A stretch of DNA of 9,721 nucleotides from Elusimicrobiales bacterium. GTDB lineage: Bacteria; Elusimicrobiota; Elusimicrobia; Elusimicrobiales; Elusimicrobiaceae. The translations under genes and the position numbers were made by a program. The notes below the pieces were generated by a model. It searched no databases and was not told the DNA's origin. It saw only the letters and a list, made by a program, of their open reading frames with translations. The DNA is taken from NCBI GenBank assembly GCA_030540535.1, contig JAUNWB010000026.1, forward strand, positions 1-9,721, written 5' to 3'. Below are positions 1-5,548 of the stretch, piece by piece (position 1 is the first letter of the stretch; each line of letters starts with the position of its first letter).

Positions 1-8
1 CGAAGCAG

Positions 9-267
9 AAAAAAAACGGCCGAATAACGCAAGTCTGAGAGAGTGCCTTGCCATTAAACAGCCGTGGTTTCGCGTATAAAATACGCGAAACACTCGGCAG
101 AAGATAAAGGGCTCATGACTTCCCTCTACCTTCTGCCTAAACCAGCTGTTTTTGGACTCTCTCAGAACTTTGGTTTCCCAAAGCCTTCCTATTCTTCATA
201 GGATTCCAAAAACAGATAAATTGTACTTTTGCCGCTTGTAACGGCTTGCTGCAAATCTCCTAAATAA
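9..267 (-). ncRNA. Candidate structured RNA downstream of the metal ATPase, family not recognised
   Basis: This stretch has no credible gene but is packed with inverted repeats. Seen in sequence: an 11-bp closing stem (34-44 with 156-166) encloses a 7-bp stem (56-62 with 145-151). That stem opens on two hairpins: 16 bp at 96-111/122-137 with a 10-base loop, and 10 bp at 68-77/81-90 extended by GTG/CAC. 5' of these, in minus-strand order, are hairpins at 231-236/240-245, 187-192/198-203 and 168-173/178-183. The last has a GAAA tetraloop when read on the minus strand. Three stem positions (104-129, 107-126, 235-241) pair as G-U on the minus strand but are A-C mismatches on the plus strand, so I infer minus-strand transcription. 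Eight Ts (16-9) mark a possible 3' end. It lacks the hallmark sequences of tmRNA, RNase P, SRP RNA and the common riboswitches that I know. It could instead be a long 3' UTR of the ATPase mRNA. Confidence 0.5.
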
Positions 268-270
268 TGT

Positions 271-2166
271 TTATTGTAGCATATTTTCTTTAAAATAAAG
301 CGGGCGCAGAGCGTTGGCCACCGCCAGGAGCGAAACGCCTACGTCGGCGAATACGGCTTCCCACAAATTGGCGTATCCCAGCGCGCCGGCCGCCAGCACC
401 GCGGCTTTTACCACCAGCGCAAACGCGATGTTCTGCTTGATGATTTTAAGCGTAAACCGCGCCTGCCGGATTGCCGTAACGATCTTTTGGGGTTCGTCGG
501 TCATCAGCACCACGTCGGCGGTTTCGATGGCCGCATCCGAGCCCAGCGCCCCCATGGCAACCGATAAATCCGCGCGCGCCAAAACGGGCGCGTCGTTTAC
601 GCCGTCCCCCGCAAACGCCGTAAAATACCCGGCCGGGGTTTGGTCCATAAAACTTTCCAATTTGCTTACTTTGTCCGCGGGCAGCAGGCCGCCGAACGCT
701 TCGGTTATCCCCAGTTCTCCGGCCGTTTTTTGGACGGCGGAGGGAGCGTCCCCGCTGAGCATAACTACGCGGCGCACGAGGCCGTTTTGCAGGCTTTTTA
801 GCGCTTCCTCCGCGCCCGGTTTGGGTTTATCCCCCAGTTCGATTACCCCTTTAAAAACGCCGTTTTCGGCAACAAATACGCACGTTCCCCGCGCGGGCGG
901 CACGGAAATATGGTAACGCGCCATCAAACGCGCGTTTCCGGCCAGGATTTGTTTATTTTCCCCCTCAGCCAACACACCTTCCCCGGCGATTTCTTTTATA
1001 TCAAAATCACTTTTAGCCGCGCAGTTTTCTTTTTCGGCCGCACGCAACACGGCTTTGGCCGCCGGGTGGTTGGAGTGGCATTCGGCCTGCGATGCCGCCC
1101 GCAGTACATCTTCCCGCGTTACGCCGGGCGCGGGAGTGACGGACAGCACCTCAAACACGCCTTGTGTAAGCGTGCCGGTTTTGTCAAAAGCGAGCGTCCA
1201 AATACGCGCCAGCCGCTCCAAAAACGCACTGCCTTTAATCAGCACCCCGTGCTTGGCCGCGCCGCCGATGCCGCCAAAGAATCCGATCGGAACCGAAAGC
1301 ACCAGCGCGCACGGGCACGACGCCACCAAAAACACAAGCGCGCGATACAGCCAGGTTTTAAAGGACGCGTCCGAAATAAGTAACGGCGGCAATACGGCCA
1401 GCAACACCGCGCCGCCCACCACAACGGGCGTATACAGACGCGCAAAACGCGTAATAAATTTTTCGGCGGCGGATTTTTTCTGCGAAGCGTGTTCGGTTAG
1501 TTCCAAAATTTTGGCGACGGCGGAATCTTCGTACAGTTTTTCCACACGCACCGTTAGCGCGCCGTCCACGCATACGCTGCCGGCCCAAACCGCCGTACCG
1601 GCGCGCGCGCTTACCGGGCGGGATTCCCCCGTAAGTGCCGACGCATCCACCCCGCTTTCCCCTTTTACCACCACGCCGTCCAGCGCGATTTTTTCACCCG
1701 GAAGCACCAAAATTTCCTGCCCGGGTTGAACCTGCTTCGGGTCCTTTTTTATTTCGCTTCCGTTTTCCAGTACGCGCGCAAAAGGCGGACGCAAATTTAA
1801 CAGTTTAGTAATACTGCGGCGGGAATTCCCGGCCGCGCGTTCCTGTAAGTTTTCCCCGCACTGGTAAAACAGCATAACGGCCGCGCCCTCCGGGTATTCC
1901 CCGATGGCAAACGCGCCCAGGCTGGCAACGGCCATTAAAAAATTTTCGTCAAACACGCGCCCTTTTAACAGATTGCGGCCGGCGCGCAGAAGCACGTCGT
2001 GCCCGCACAGCAAGTACGCCGCGCCCAACAGGCCCGGTTTTGCGGCGGAAGAACCGACAAGCAGCCCGGCGGCAAACAACACCGCCGCCACCCCAAAACG
2101 AACCCAGGTGTTTTTTTCGTGTTCGTGCCCGCAGCCGCAGGAATGACAGTGACAGTGCCCGCTCAT
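271..2166 (-). CDS. zntA: Heavy-metal (Zn/Cd/Pb) exporting P1B-type ATPase
   Basis: Inner-membrane pump that uses ATP to export divalent soft metals; 631 residues. Motifs in order: a His/Cys-rich N-terminal tail (residues 4-16) instead of the usual heavy-metal-associated domain; early membrane helices (about 21-110); the actuator-domain TGE at 179-181; the CPC metal site in the membrane at 284-286; DKTGT with the phosphorylated Asp328; the P1B-specific His-Pro pair at 367-368; GDGVND at 520-525. Lys587 and Asp608 in the last two helices match the residues typical of the P1B-2 (ZntA/CadA) class, which favours Zn, Cd and Pb over Cu. The start is firm: ATG overlaps the repressor stop as ATGA, with GGAGG four bases upstream. 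It is co-transcribed with the repressor at 2163-2498, so metal-induced expression is expected. Zinc as main substrate is inferred from the repressor's metal site. Confidence 0.93.
   Translation of the reverse strand: MSGHCHCHSCGCGHEHEKNTWVRFGVAAVLFAAGLLVGSSAAKPGLLGAAYLLCGHDVLLRAGRNLLKGRVFDENFLMAVASLGAFAIGEYPEGAAVMLFYQCGENLQERAAGNSRRSITKLLNLRPPFARVLENGSEIKKDPKQVQPGQEILVLPGEKIALDGVVVKGESGVDASALTGESRPVSARAGTAVWAGSVCVDGALTVRVEKLYEDSAVAKILELTEHASQKKSAAEKFITRFARLYTPVVVGGAVLLAVLPPLLISDASFKTWLYRALVFLVASCPCALVLSVPIGFFGGIGGAAKHGVLIKGSAFLERLARIWTLAFDKTGTLTQGVFEVLSVTPAPGVTREDVLRAASQAECHSNHPAAKAVLRAAEKENCAAKSDFDIKEIAGEGVLAEGENKQILAGNARLMARYHISVPPARGTCVFVAENGVFKGVIELGDKPKPGAEEALKSLQNGLVRRVVMLSGDAPSAVQKTAGELGITEAFGGLLPADKVSKLESFMDQTPAGYFTAFAGDGVNDAPVLARADLSVAMGALGSDAAIETADVVLMTDEPQKIVTAIRQARFTLKIIKQNIAFALVVKAAVLAAGALGYANLWEAVFADVGVSLLAVANALRPLYFKENMLQ
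273..281 (-). promoter_or_regulatory. Possible extended -10 promoter for the structured RNA
   Basis: Read on the minus strand, TGCTACAAT matches the extended -10 form (TG, one base, then TACAAT, 5 of 6 to consensus). It overlaps the stop codon of the ATPase gene. No good -35 box lies 16-18 bases upstream, which extended -10 promoters can tolerate. Transcription would start near 265-267, just before the first hairpin of the RNA candidate. AT-rich sequence at gene ends can mimic this, so the call is tentative. Confidence 0.4.
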
Positions 2167-2498
2167 AAATCCTCCAAAATGTGTTTTAAACCTTGGTTGA
2201 AAATGGTTTGTACGTGTTCATCAGCCAGCGAGTAGAAAACGGTTTTCCCCTCTTTGCGGTTTTTGACGAGTTTATTCTGCTTTAAAAAGCGCAGCTGGTG
2301 CGAAATGGCGGAGTGCGTCATGCCCAGTTCTTCGGCAATGTGCTGTACGCAGCGTTCGCTTCCGAACAGCGCACACAAAATACGCAGGCGGGTGCTGTCC
2401 CCAAATACTTTAAAGAGGTCCGCCAGGTCGTAGAGCGTTTCCGGCGCGATAGAGAGCGCGGCTTTGCAGACGTGTGCGGGCGCGGTTTTCTTTTTCAT
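2163..2498 (-). CDS. ArsR/SmtB-family metal-responsive repressor, probable zinc sensor
   Basis: Small dimeric winged-helix repressor, 111 residues, that leaves DNA when metal binds. The helix-turn-helix covers about residues 51-75 (ending THSAISHQLRFLK), followed by the beta wing (RKEGKTVFYSL). Near the C-terminus Asp93, His95, His106 and Glu109 have exactly the spacing of the SmtB alpha-5 zinc ligands (Asp104, His106, His117, Glu120). Only one Cys sits in the alpha-3 region (Cys50), so the Cys-rich Cd/Pb/As site of CadC/ArsR looks absent. I chose the ATG at 2496-2498. The in-frame ATG at 2574-2576 lies in the -35 box of the gene's own promoter and cannot be in the transcript, whereas a G-rich ribosome site (2502-2508) precedes 2498. 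The stop overlaps the ATPase start by four bases, implying translational coupling. Confidence 0.9.
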   Translation of the reverse strand: MKKKTAPAHVCKAALSIAPETLYDLADLFKVFGDSTRLRILCALFGSERCVQHIAEELGMTHSAISHQLRFLKQNKLVKNRKEGKTVFYSLADEHVQTIFNQGLKHILEDL

Positions 2499-2520
2499 AA
2501 ATCCCCCCGAATGAAAATGA

Positions 2521-2548
2521 TAATATATGAATATATGTTCATATATTA
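2521..2548. promoter_or_regulatory. ArsR/SmtB-type operator
   Basis: Perfect 11-base arms TAATATATGAA and TTCATATATTA are separated by six bases. The core TGAA-N6-TTCA is the known imperfect 12-2-12 operator form of SmtB/CzrA/ZiaR-type repressors. It abuts the -10 box of the repressor promoter and covers the likely transcription start, so a bound dimer would block initiation. It implies autoregulation of the repressor-ATPase operon. Confidence 0.85.
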
Positions 2549-2576
2549 ATATAACAAGATTTGCGCCAAACGTCAA
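2548..2576 (-). promoter_or_regulatory. Sigma-70-type promoter of the repressor-ATPase operon
   Basis: On the minus strand, TTGACG (2576-2571) is followed after 17 bases by TATATT (2553-2548). This is close to consensus with ideal spacing. Transcription should begin near 2541, inside the operator, leaving a leader of about 40 bases before the repressor ATG at 2498. Confidence 0.8.
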
Positions 2577-2595
2577 GGGGCGGAGAATTTACCTC

Positions 2596-2623
2596 TTGAG
2601 AAAACGACCAAAAATTGTATACT
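2596..2623 (+). promoter_or_regulatory. Promoter of the pilin gene
   Basis: TTGAGA (2596-2601), a 16-base spacer, then TATACT (2618-2623). The likely start near 2630 leaves a leader of about 25 bases with the ribosome site AGGAG at 2643-2647, seven bases before the ATG. It diverges from the repressor promoter, the two -35 boxes being about 20 bases apart, so the metal repressor is unlikely to cover it. Confidence 0.65.
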
Positions 2624-2654
2624 GTTGTTATAACTTTAATTTAGGAGATAGGAT

Positions 2655-3143
2655 ATGAATAAAGGTTTTACGTTAATTGAACTGCTGGTAGTGGTACTCA
2701 TTATCGGCATTTTGTCGGCTATTGCTCTGCCGCAATACGAAGCGGCTGTGGAAAAGGCCCGCGCAACGGAAGGAATCGTTATTGCCAAATCCCTGGTAGA
2801 CGCCGGACAGCGCTTTATGCAAGCCAATCCTAATGACTCTCCCTGCTTGAGAACCCAAATCGCCGATGTCGATTTAAAAGGCGGCACTTGGATTAAAAGC
2901 CCCAGCGGATATGCTAAAAACGGTTCTACCTGTGATGCCTATAAAACCAAAACGTTTATCTATGAAATGGGCTTGGGTACGTCGGGCTCTGTAGACGTAT
3001 GGAGAACGGATGACGGTACCAAAACCAATTATATTTATAATTTCTGGTATGGTCCCGATAATGTGGGGAATAAAAACTGCAATGCCGGAAGCGTAGATCG
3101 AGAATTAGGTCAGTTAATGTGTAAATTTATTAAAGGTATATAA
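2655..3143 (+). CDS. Type IV pilin-like protein with prepilin leader
   Basis: 162-residue precursor. The leader MNKG is followed by FTLIELLVVVLIIGIL, so prepilin peptidase should cut after Gly4 and N-methylate Phe5; the conserved Glu9 becomes Glu5 of the mature protein. One long hydrophobic helix (about 5-28) would anchor it in the inner membrane and drive packing in a pilus or pseudopilus. The rest is a globular head with four cysteines (64, 93, 142, 156), enough for two disulfides. AGGAG lies seven bases before the ATG. The gene stands alone with its own promoter and terminator; no pilus assembly genes are nearby. Its third codon positions look more AT-rich than those of its neighbours. A role as major pilin, minor pilin or type II-secretion-like pseudopilin cannot be told from sequence. 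Leaders of this kind on solitary pilins are, from memory, common in Elusimicrobiaceae. Confidence 0.88.
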   Translation: MNKGFTLIELLVVVLIIGILSAIALPQYEAAVEKARATEGIVIAKSLVDAGQRFMQANPNDSPCLRTQIADVDLKGGTWIKSPSGYAKNGSTCDAYKTKTFIYEMGLGTSGSVDVWRTDDGTKTNYIYNFWYGPDNVGNKNCNAGSVDRELGQLMCKFIKGI

Positions 3144-3149
3144 AACTAT

Positions 3150-3175
3150 CCCCCGGTTCTTAAACCGGGGGTTTT
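3150..3175 (+). terminator. Intrinsic terminator of the pilin gene
   Basis: A 9-bp stem CCCCCGGTT / AACCGGGGG (3150-3158 with 3163-3171) with a four-base loop, followed by TTTTCTATTTT. It starts six bases after the pilin stop codon. On the other strand it is followed by only four Ts, after a few mixed bases, so it acts mainly on the plus strand. Confidence 0.88.
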
Positions 3176-3187
3176 CTATTTTATATC

Positions 3188-3222
3188 AAAAAATACCCCG
3201 GGCAACACCCGGGGACTTTTTT
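3188..3222. terminator. Bidirectional terminator between pilin and murG
   Basis: A GC stem CCCCGGG / CCCGGGG (3196-3202 with 3208-3214) with a five-base loop has six As just to its left (3188-3193) and six Ts to its right (3217-3222). It can end the murG-side transcript on the minus strand and back up the pilin terminator on the plus strand. It starts 19 bases beyond the murG stop. Confidence 0.82.
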
Positions 3223-3232
3223 ATATTTTGCT

Positions 3233-3718
3233 TTATAAATTACGCAGCAGTTTGACGATTTCTTTTGAAGCCGTCATCGGGTTCGGTATTTTTAACCCGT
3301 TATACGCCCGGCGCATGGCGGAAAGTTTCCGCGTGCCGCCGCGTTTTGTCAAATCCGCAAACGCCAGCTGCAAGTTGGCGGCCAGGTTTTTATCTTCCCG
3401 CACTACCAGCGCACAGCCTGCGTCCTGCAGGATTTTGGCGTTATAATACTGGTGGTCCGCCGCCGCATGCGGGAACGGCACCAAAACGGCGGGAACGCGG
3501 CAGTAAATCAGTTCCGCCAGCGTGCTGGCGCCGGAGCGGCAAAGGGCCAAATCGGCCGTTTTCATAATGGCGTAAATTTCATGCGAATACGGCAGTACCG
3601 CCACGTTGTTCATGCCGGAGTATTCTTCTTTCATAATACCGAACCAGCGTTCGCCCGTGATATGCACAAACTGCCAGCCGTTCGTGGTTTTAATGGTTTT
3701 GGCGACGGCTTCGTTCAT
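3233..3718 (-). CDS. murG: MurG, C-terminal part (UDP-GlcNAc-binding domain), in a shifted frame
   Basis: 161 residues forming the second half of MurG, the peripheral membrane glycosyltransferase that adds GlcNAc to lipid I to make lipid II. The donor-binding signature is intact: SGASTLAEL, then PAVLVPFPHAAADHQYYNA. The first residues (MNEAVAK) continue directly from where the GGSQGA motif of MurG should end. The frame is -1 relative to the upstream half (3715-4314), with which it overlaps as ATGA. No convincing ribosome site precedes this ATG at normal spacing, so independent translation would depend on coupling. With one extra G in the run at 3737-3742 the two parts join into 360 residues, close to the usual MurG length of about 355. 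Treat both parts as one gene unless resequencing confirms the break. Confidence 0.85.
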   Translation of the reverse strand: MNEAVAKTIKTTNGWQFVHITGERWFGIMKEEYSGMNNVAVLPYSHEIYAIMKTADLALCRSGASTLAELIYCRVPAVLVPFPHAAADHQYYNAKILQDAGCALVVREDKNLAANLQLAFADLTKRGGTRKLSAMRRAYNGLKIPNPMTASKEIVKLLRNL

Positions 3719-4314
3719 GCCCTTTGCGCCTTGACTCCCCCCACGATAAGCGCGGTCTTTTTATCGGGCGAAAGTCCCAACCCTTCCAATAAGGCGGTGC
3801 GGTCCACGCGGTCGGCAAATTCGCGGCGGATGGGCGTGCTGGTCAGCACGGATTTTTTAACTTTCCTGTCAACGGGCAGGCCCAGCATAAACAAATCGGC
3901 GAATTTACCGCAGATTTTATTTGCAAGCCCCAGCCGCGCGTTGGAATCATGCACGGCCGTTTTAATCCCCATAAAATGCGCCGTAAAAATAAGCGGGAAA
4001 GAGATATATCCGCCCGTCCCCACGGCTACATCGGGCCGAAACTGCTTTAGAATAGTGCGCGTCTGCCACAGGGATTTTACAAATTTCCCCCAAAATTTAA
4101 GGTGCCGTACCGGGTTTACGGAACGCGGAAGACCCATAAAATCGATTTCTTTATAACGCAGTTTGTGCGCGTCCAGGGTTTGGGCGGCGGGGTCGTTCTT
4201 GCGCACGATAAAAAGCACCGGAAGCCCCTGTTTGCGCAGTTGTTTGCCTAGCGCAAAGCCGGGATAAAAATGTCCTCCGGTTCCGCCGGAAGCGATGATA
4301 AAACGTCTGTTCAT
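3715..4314 (-). CDS. murG: MurG, N-terminal part (lipid I acceptor domain)
   Basis: 199 residues carrying the first half of MurG. Visible motifs are the glycine loop GGTGGHFYPG at residues 10-19, GTGGYISFP at 99-107 and HDSNARLGLANK at 122-133, corresponding to the family HExN-x-NK region. The sequence is normal up to IVGG (190-193). The frame then departs into VKAQRA and a stop, where the family has GGSQGA, because of a one-base deficit in the G run at 3737-3742. The gene starts two bases after the ftsW stop (TAACTATG), with AGGA about ten bases upstream inside ftsW. It is the last gene of the cluster and is followed by the terminator at 3188-3222. MurG is normally essential, so a non-functional gene would need a second copy or a bypass such as frameshifting. 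Confidence 0.87.
   Translation of the reverse strand: MNRRFIIASGGTGGHFYPGFALGKQLRKQGLPVLFIVRKNDPAAQTLDAHKLRYKEIDFMGLPRSVNPVRHLKFWGKFVKSLWQTRTILKQFRPDVAVGTGGYISFPLIFTAHFMGIKTAVHDSNARLGLANKICGKFADLFMLGLPVDRKVKKSVLTSTPIRREFADRVDRTALLEGLGLSPDKKTALIVGGVKAQRA
3736..3742 (-). other. murG frame break at a G run / -1 slippery heptamer
   Basis: On the minus strand the codons read GTG GGG GGA GTC, giving VGGV and then a premature stop. One more G would give GTG GGG GGG AGT, the conserved V-G-G-S. The bases G GGG GGA also fit the X XXY YYZ pattern in the phase needed for -1 ribosomal slippage, which would yield the same V-G-G-S product. I see no strong stimulatory hairpin or pseudoknot just downstream. 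A homopolymer read error is the simplest explanation. Confidence 0.75.
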
Positions 4315-4316
4315 AG

Positions 4317-5546
4317 TTATTTATTCCTGTTTTTGTAATTGGTGATGTCTTCACGCAAATTGTTTTTCGTATGGTCCACCGCGGCCATGTTTAAAATAAT
4401 GCCCATCATAACAAGCGTCATGATCACGGACGAACCGCCGTACGAAAAAAACGGCAGCGCAATCCCTTTGGTGGGCAAAAGTCCGATAGCCATAGCCATA
4501 TTAAAAAAAGCCTGCATACAAATGGTAATCGTCAGCCCGAAAATTACCAGGCTGTGGAACGTGGTTTTAGCCACGCGCGCCAGGCTGATTCCGCGGATGA
4601 GCAGCCAGCAGAATCCGCCGATGATAAACGCGGCGCGGAAGAGGCCGAACTCCTCGCACATGATGGAGAAAATAAAGTCCGTATGTGCGGCGGGCAGGTA
4701 TTCCAGTTTCAGTTCGCTGTTGCCGAGGCCCTTTCCAAACCAGCCGCCCGAACCAACCGCCAAAAACGACTGTACCAGCTGATAGCCCGCCCCGCCGGCC
4801 GAATCAAACGGATTTAAGAACGAGAAAATACGTTCGCGGCGGTATCCCACAAAAAACAACTGGTGGATGACGAGCGGCGAAATGACAATGGCCGGCAGAG
4901 CCAAATGCAACAGCCGCGCCCCGGCCACCAGCAGCATAAATACAAATACCGCGCCCATGAGCGTGGGGGTGCCGATGTCTTTTTCCGCCAGAATCAGCCC
5001 CAGCGTAACACCCGCCACGGCGATGGGTTTAATAAGAAGTTTCCAGTTTTTAGCCAGCTTGCCCGATACTTTATCCAAATAATCCGCCGTAAAAATAACC
5101 AGCGTCACTTTGGCGATTTCGGACGGCTGCAACTTAAAAAACCCGAAGTCAATCCAGCGGTGTACGTTGGCCTGCTGGCGCGTAAACAGCACGATAATCA
5201 GCAGCACCCAGGTGACGTACATCAGGTTCATCGGGCGGAAGATTTTAAGTTTTTGCAGTTTGTCGTACGTTTGCGACAAAAACAACGCCGCCGCCAGCCC
5301 CATTAAATCAAACACCAGCTGGCGTTTGAAAAAAGCCGAAGAATCAAACGCGCTGGAAGAATACGTAAAAATCAACCCGACCAGCACAAACGCAAACCCG
5401 ATAAACGCGATGCGTTTATCCAGTTTTAACGGGCCGGAACTTTCTTTTTTAACGCGGCTGATTCCAGCTTCCCTTCGGTAAGAAGGAGCGTTCTTTTTAA
5501 TAAACGCGTTTCGGCGTTTTGGGGATTTGCTAAATAAAGTAACCAT
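4317..5546 (-). CDS. ftsW: FtsW, SEDS-family septal peptidoglycan glycosyltransferase
   Basis: 409-residue polytopic membrane protein that polymerises lipid II at the division site in partnership with the class B PBP encoded at the start of this cluster. Family marks, numbered from the chosen start: a basic N-terminal tail of about 45 residues; RWIDFGFFKLQPSEIAK at 130-146; EKDIGT, whose Asp190 matches the catalytic acidic residue of SEDS enzymes; GLGNSELKLEYLPAAHTDFIF about 273-293; GLLPTKGIALPFFSYGGSS about 355-373. About ten hydrophobic segments can be seen. I chose ATG 5544-5546, two bases after the mraY stop (TAACTATG). An in-frame ATG at 5606 would overlap mraY by 58 bases with an unrelated lead sequence. 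No clear ribosome site precedes the chosen start, so coupling to mraY is likely. FtsW rather than RodA is favoured by the dcw setting and the AHTDF loop. Confidence 0.93.
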   Translation of the reverse strand: MVTLFSKSPKRRNAFIKKNAPSYRREAGISRVKKESSGPLKLDKRIAFIGFAFVLVGLIFTYSSSAFDSSAFFKRQLVFDLMGLAAALFLSQTYDKLQKLKIFRPMNLMYVTWVLLIIVLFTRQQANVHRWIDFGFFKLQPSEIAKVTLVIFTADYLDKVSGKLAKNWKLLIKPIAVAGVTLGLILAEKDIGTPTLMGAVFVFMLLVAGARLLHLALPAIVISPLVIHQLFFVGYRRERIFSFLNPFDSAGGAGYQLVQSFLAVGSGGWFGKGLGNSELKLEYLPAAHTDFIFSIMCEEFGLFRAAFIIGGFCWLLIRGISLARVAKTTFHSLVIFGLTITICMQAFFNMAMAIGLLPTKGIALPFFSYGGSSVIMTLVMMGIILNMAAVDHTKNNLREDITNYKNRNK

Positions 5547-5548
5547 AG

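Noticed and set aside
205..262. Small minus-strand frame starting at a TTG after AGGAG (about 21 codons)
   Set aside because: The spacing between AGGAG and TTG is only two bases, the product has no recognisable feature, and the frame runs through two stable hairpins of the RNA candidate.
9..267. Known RNA families (tmRNA, RNase P RNA, SRP RNA, 6S RNA, TPP, cobalamin, c-di-GMP riboswitches)
   Set aside because: I looked for their conserved core sequences on both strands. Only trivial matches appear, such as CUGAGA, which occurs in a long perfect stem rather than the TPP core. The covariance search named above would settle it.
2499..2576. N-terminal extension of the metal repressor to the ATG at 2576
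   Set aside because: This ATG lies within the -35 box, upstream of the predicted transcription start, and the added residues come from the operator. The ATG at 2498 has a ribosome site.
3150..3214. The two adjacent GC hairpins as a CRISPR or REP-type repeat
   Set aside because: There are only two units, with different stems and loops, each flanked by T or A runs in terminator position.
3233..4314. murG as an old decayed pseudogene
   Set aside because: Only one frame error is seen, all active-site motifs on both sides are intact, and the restored length is normal. This fits a read error, a recent mutation or frameshifting better than long decay.
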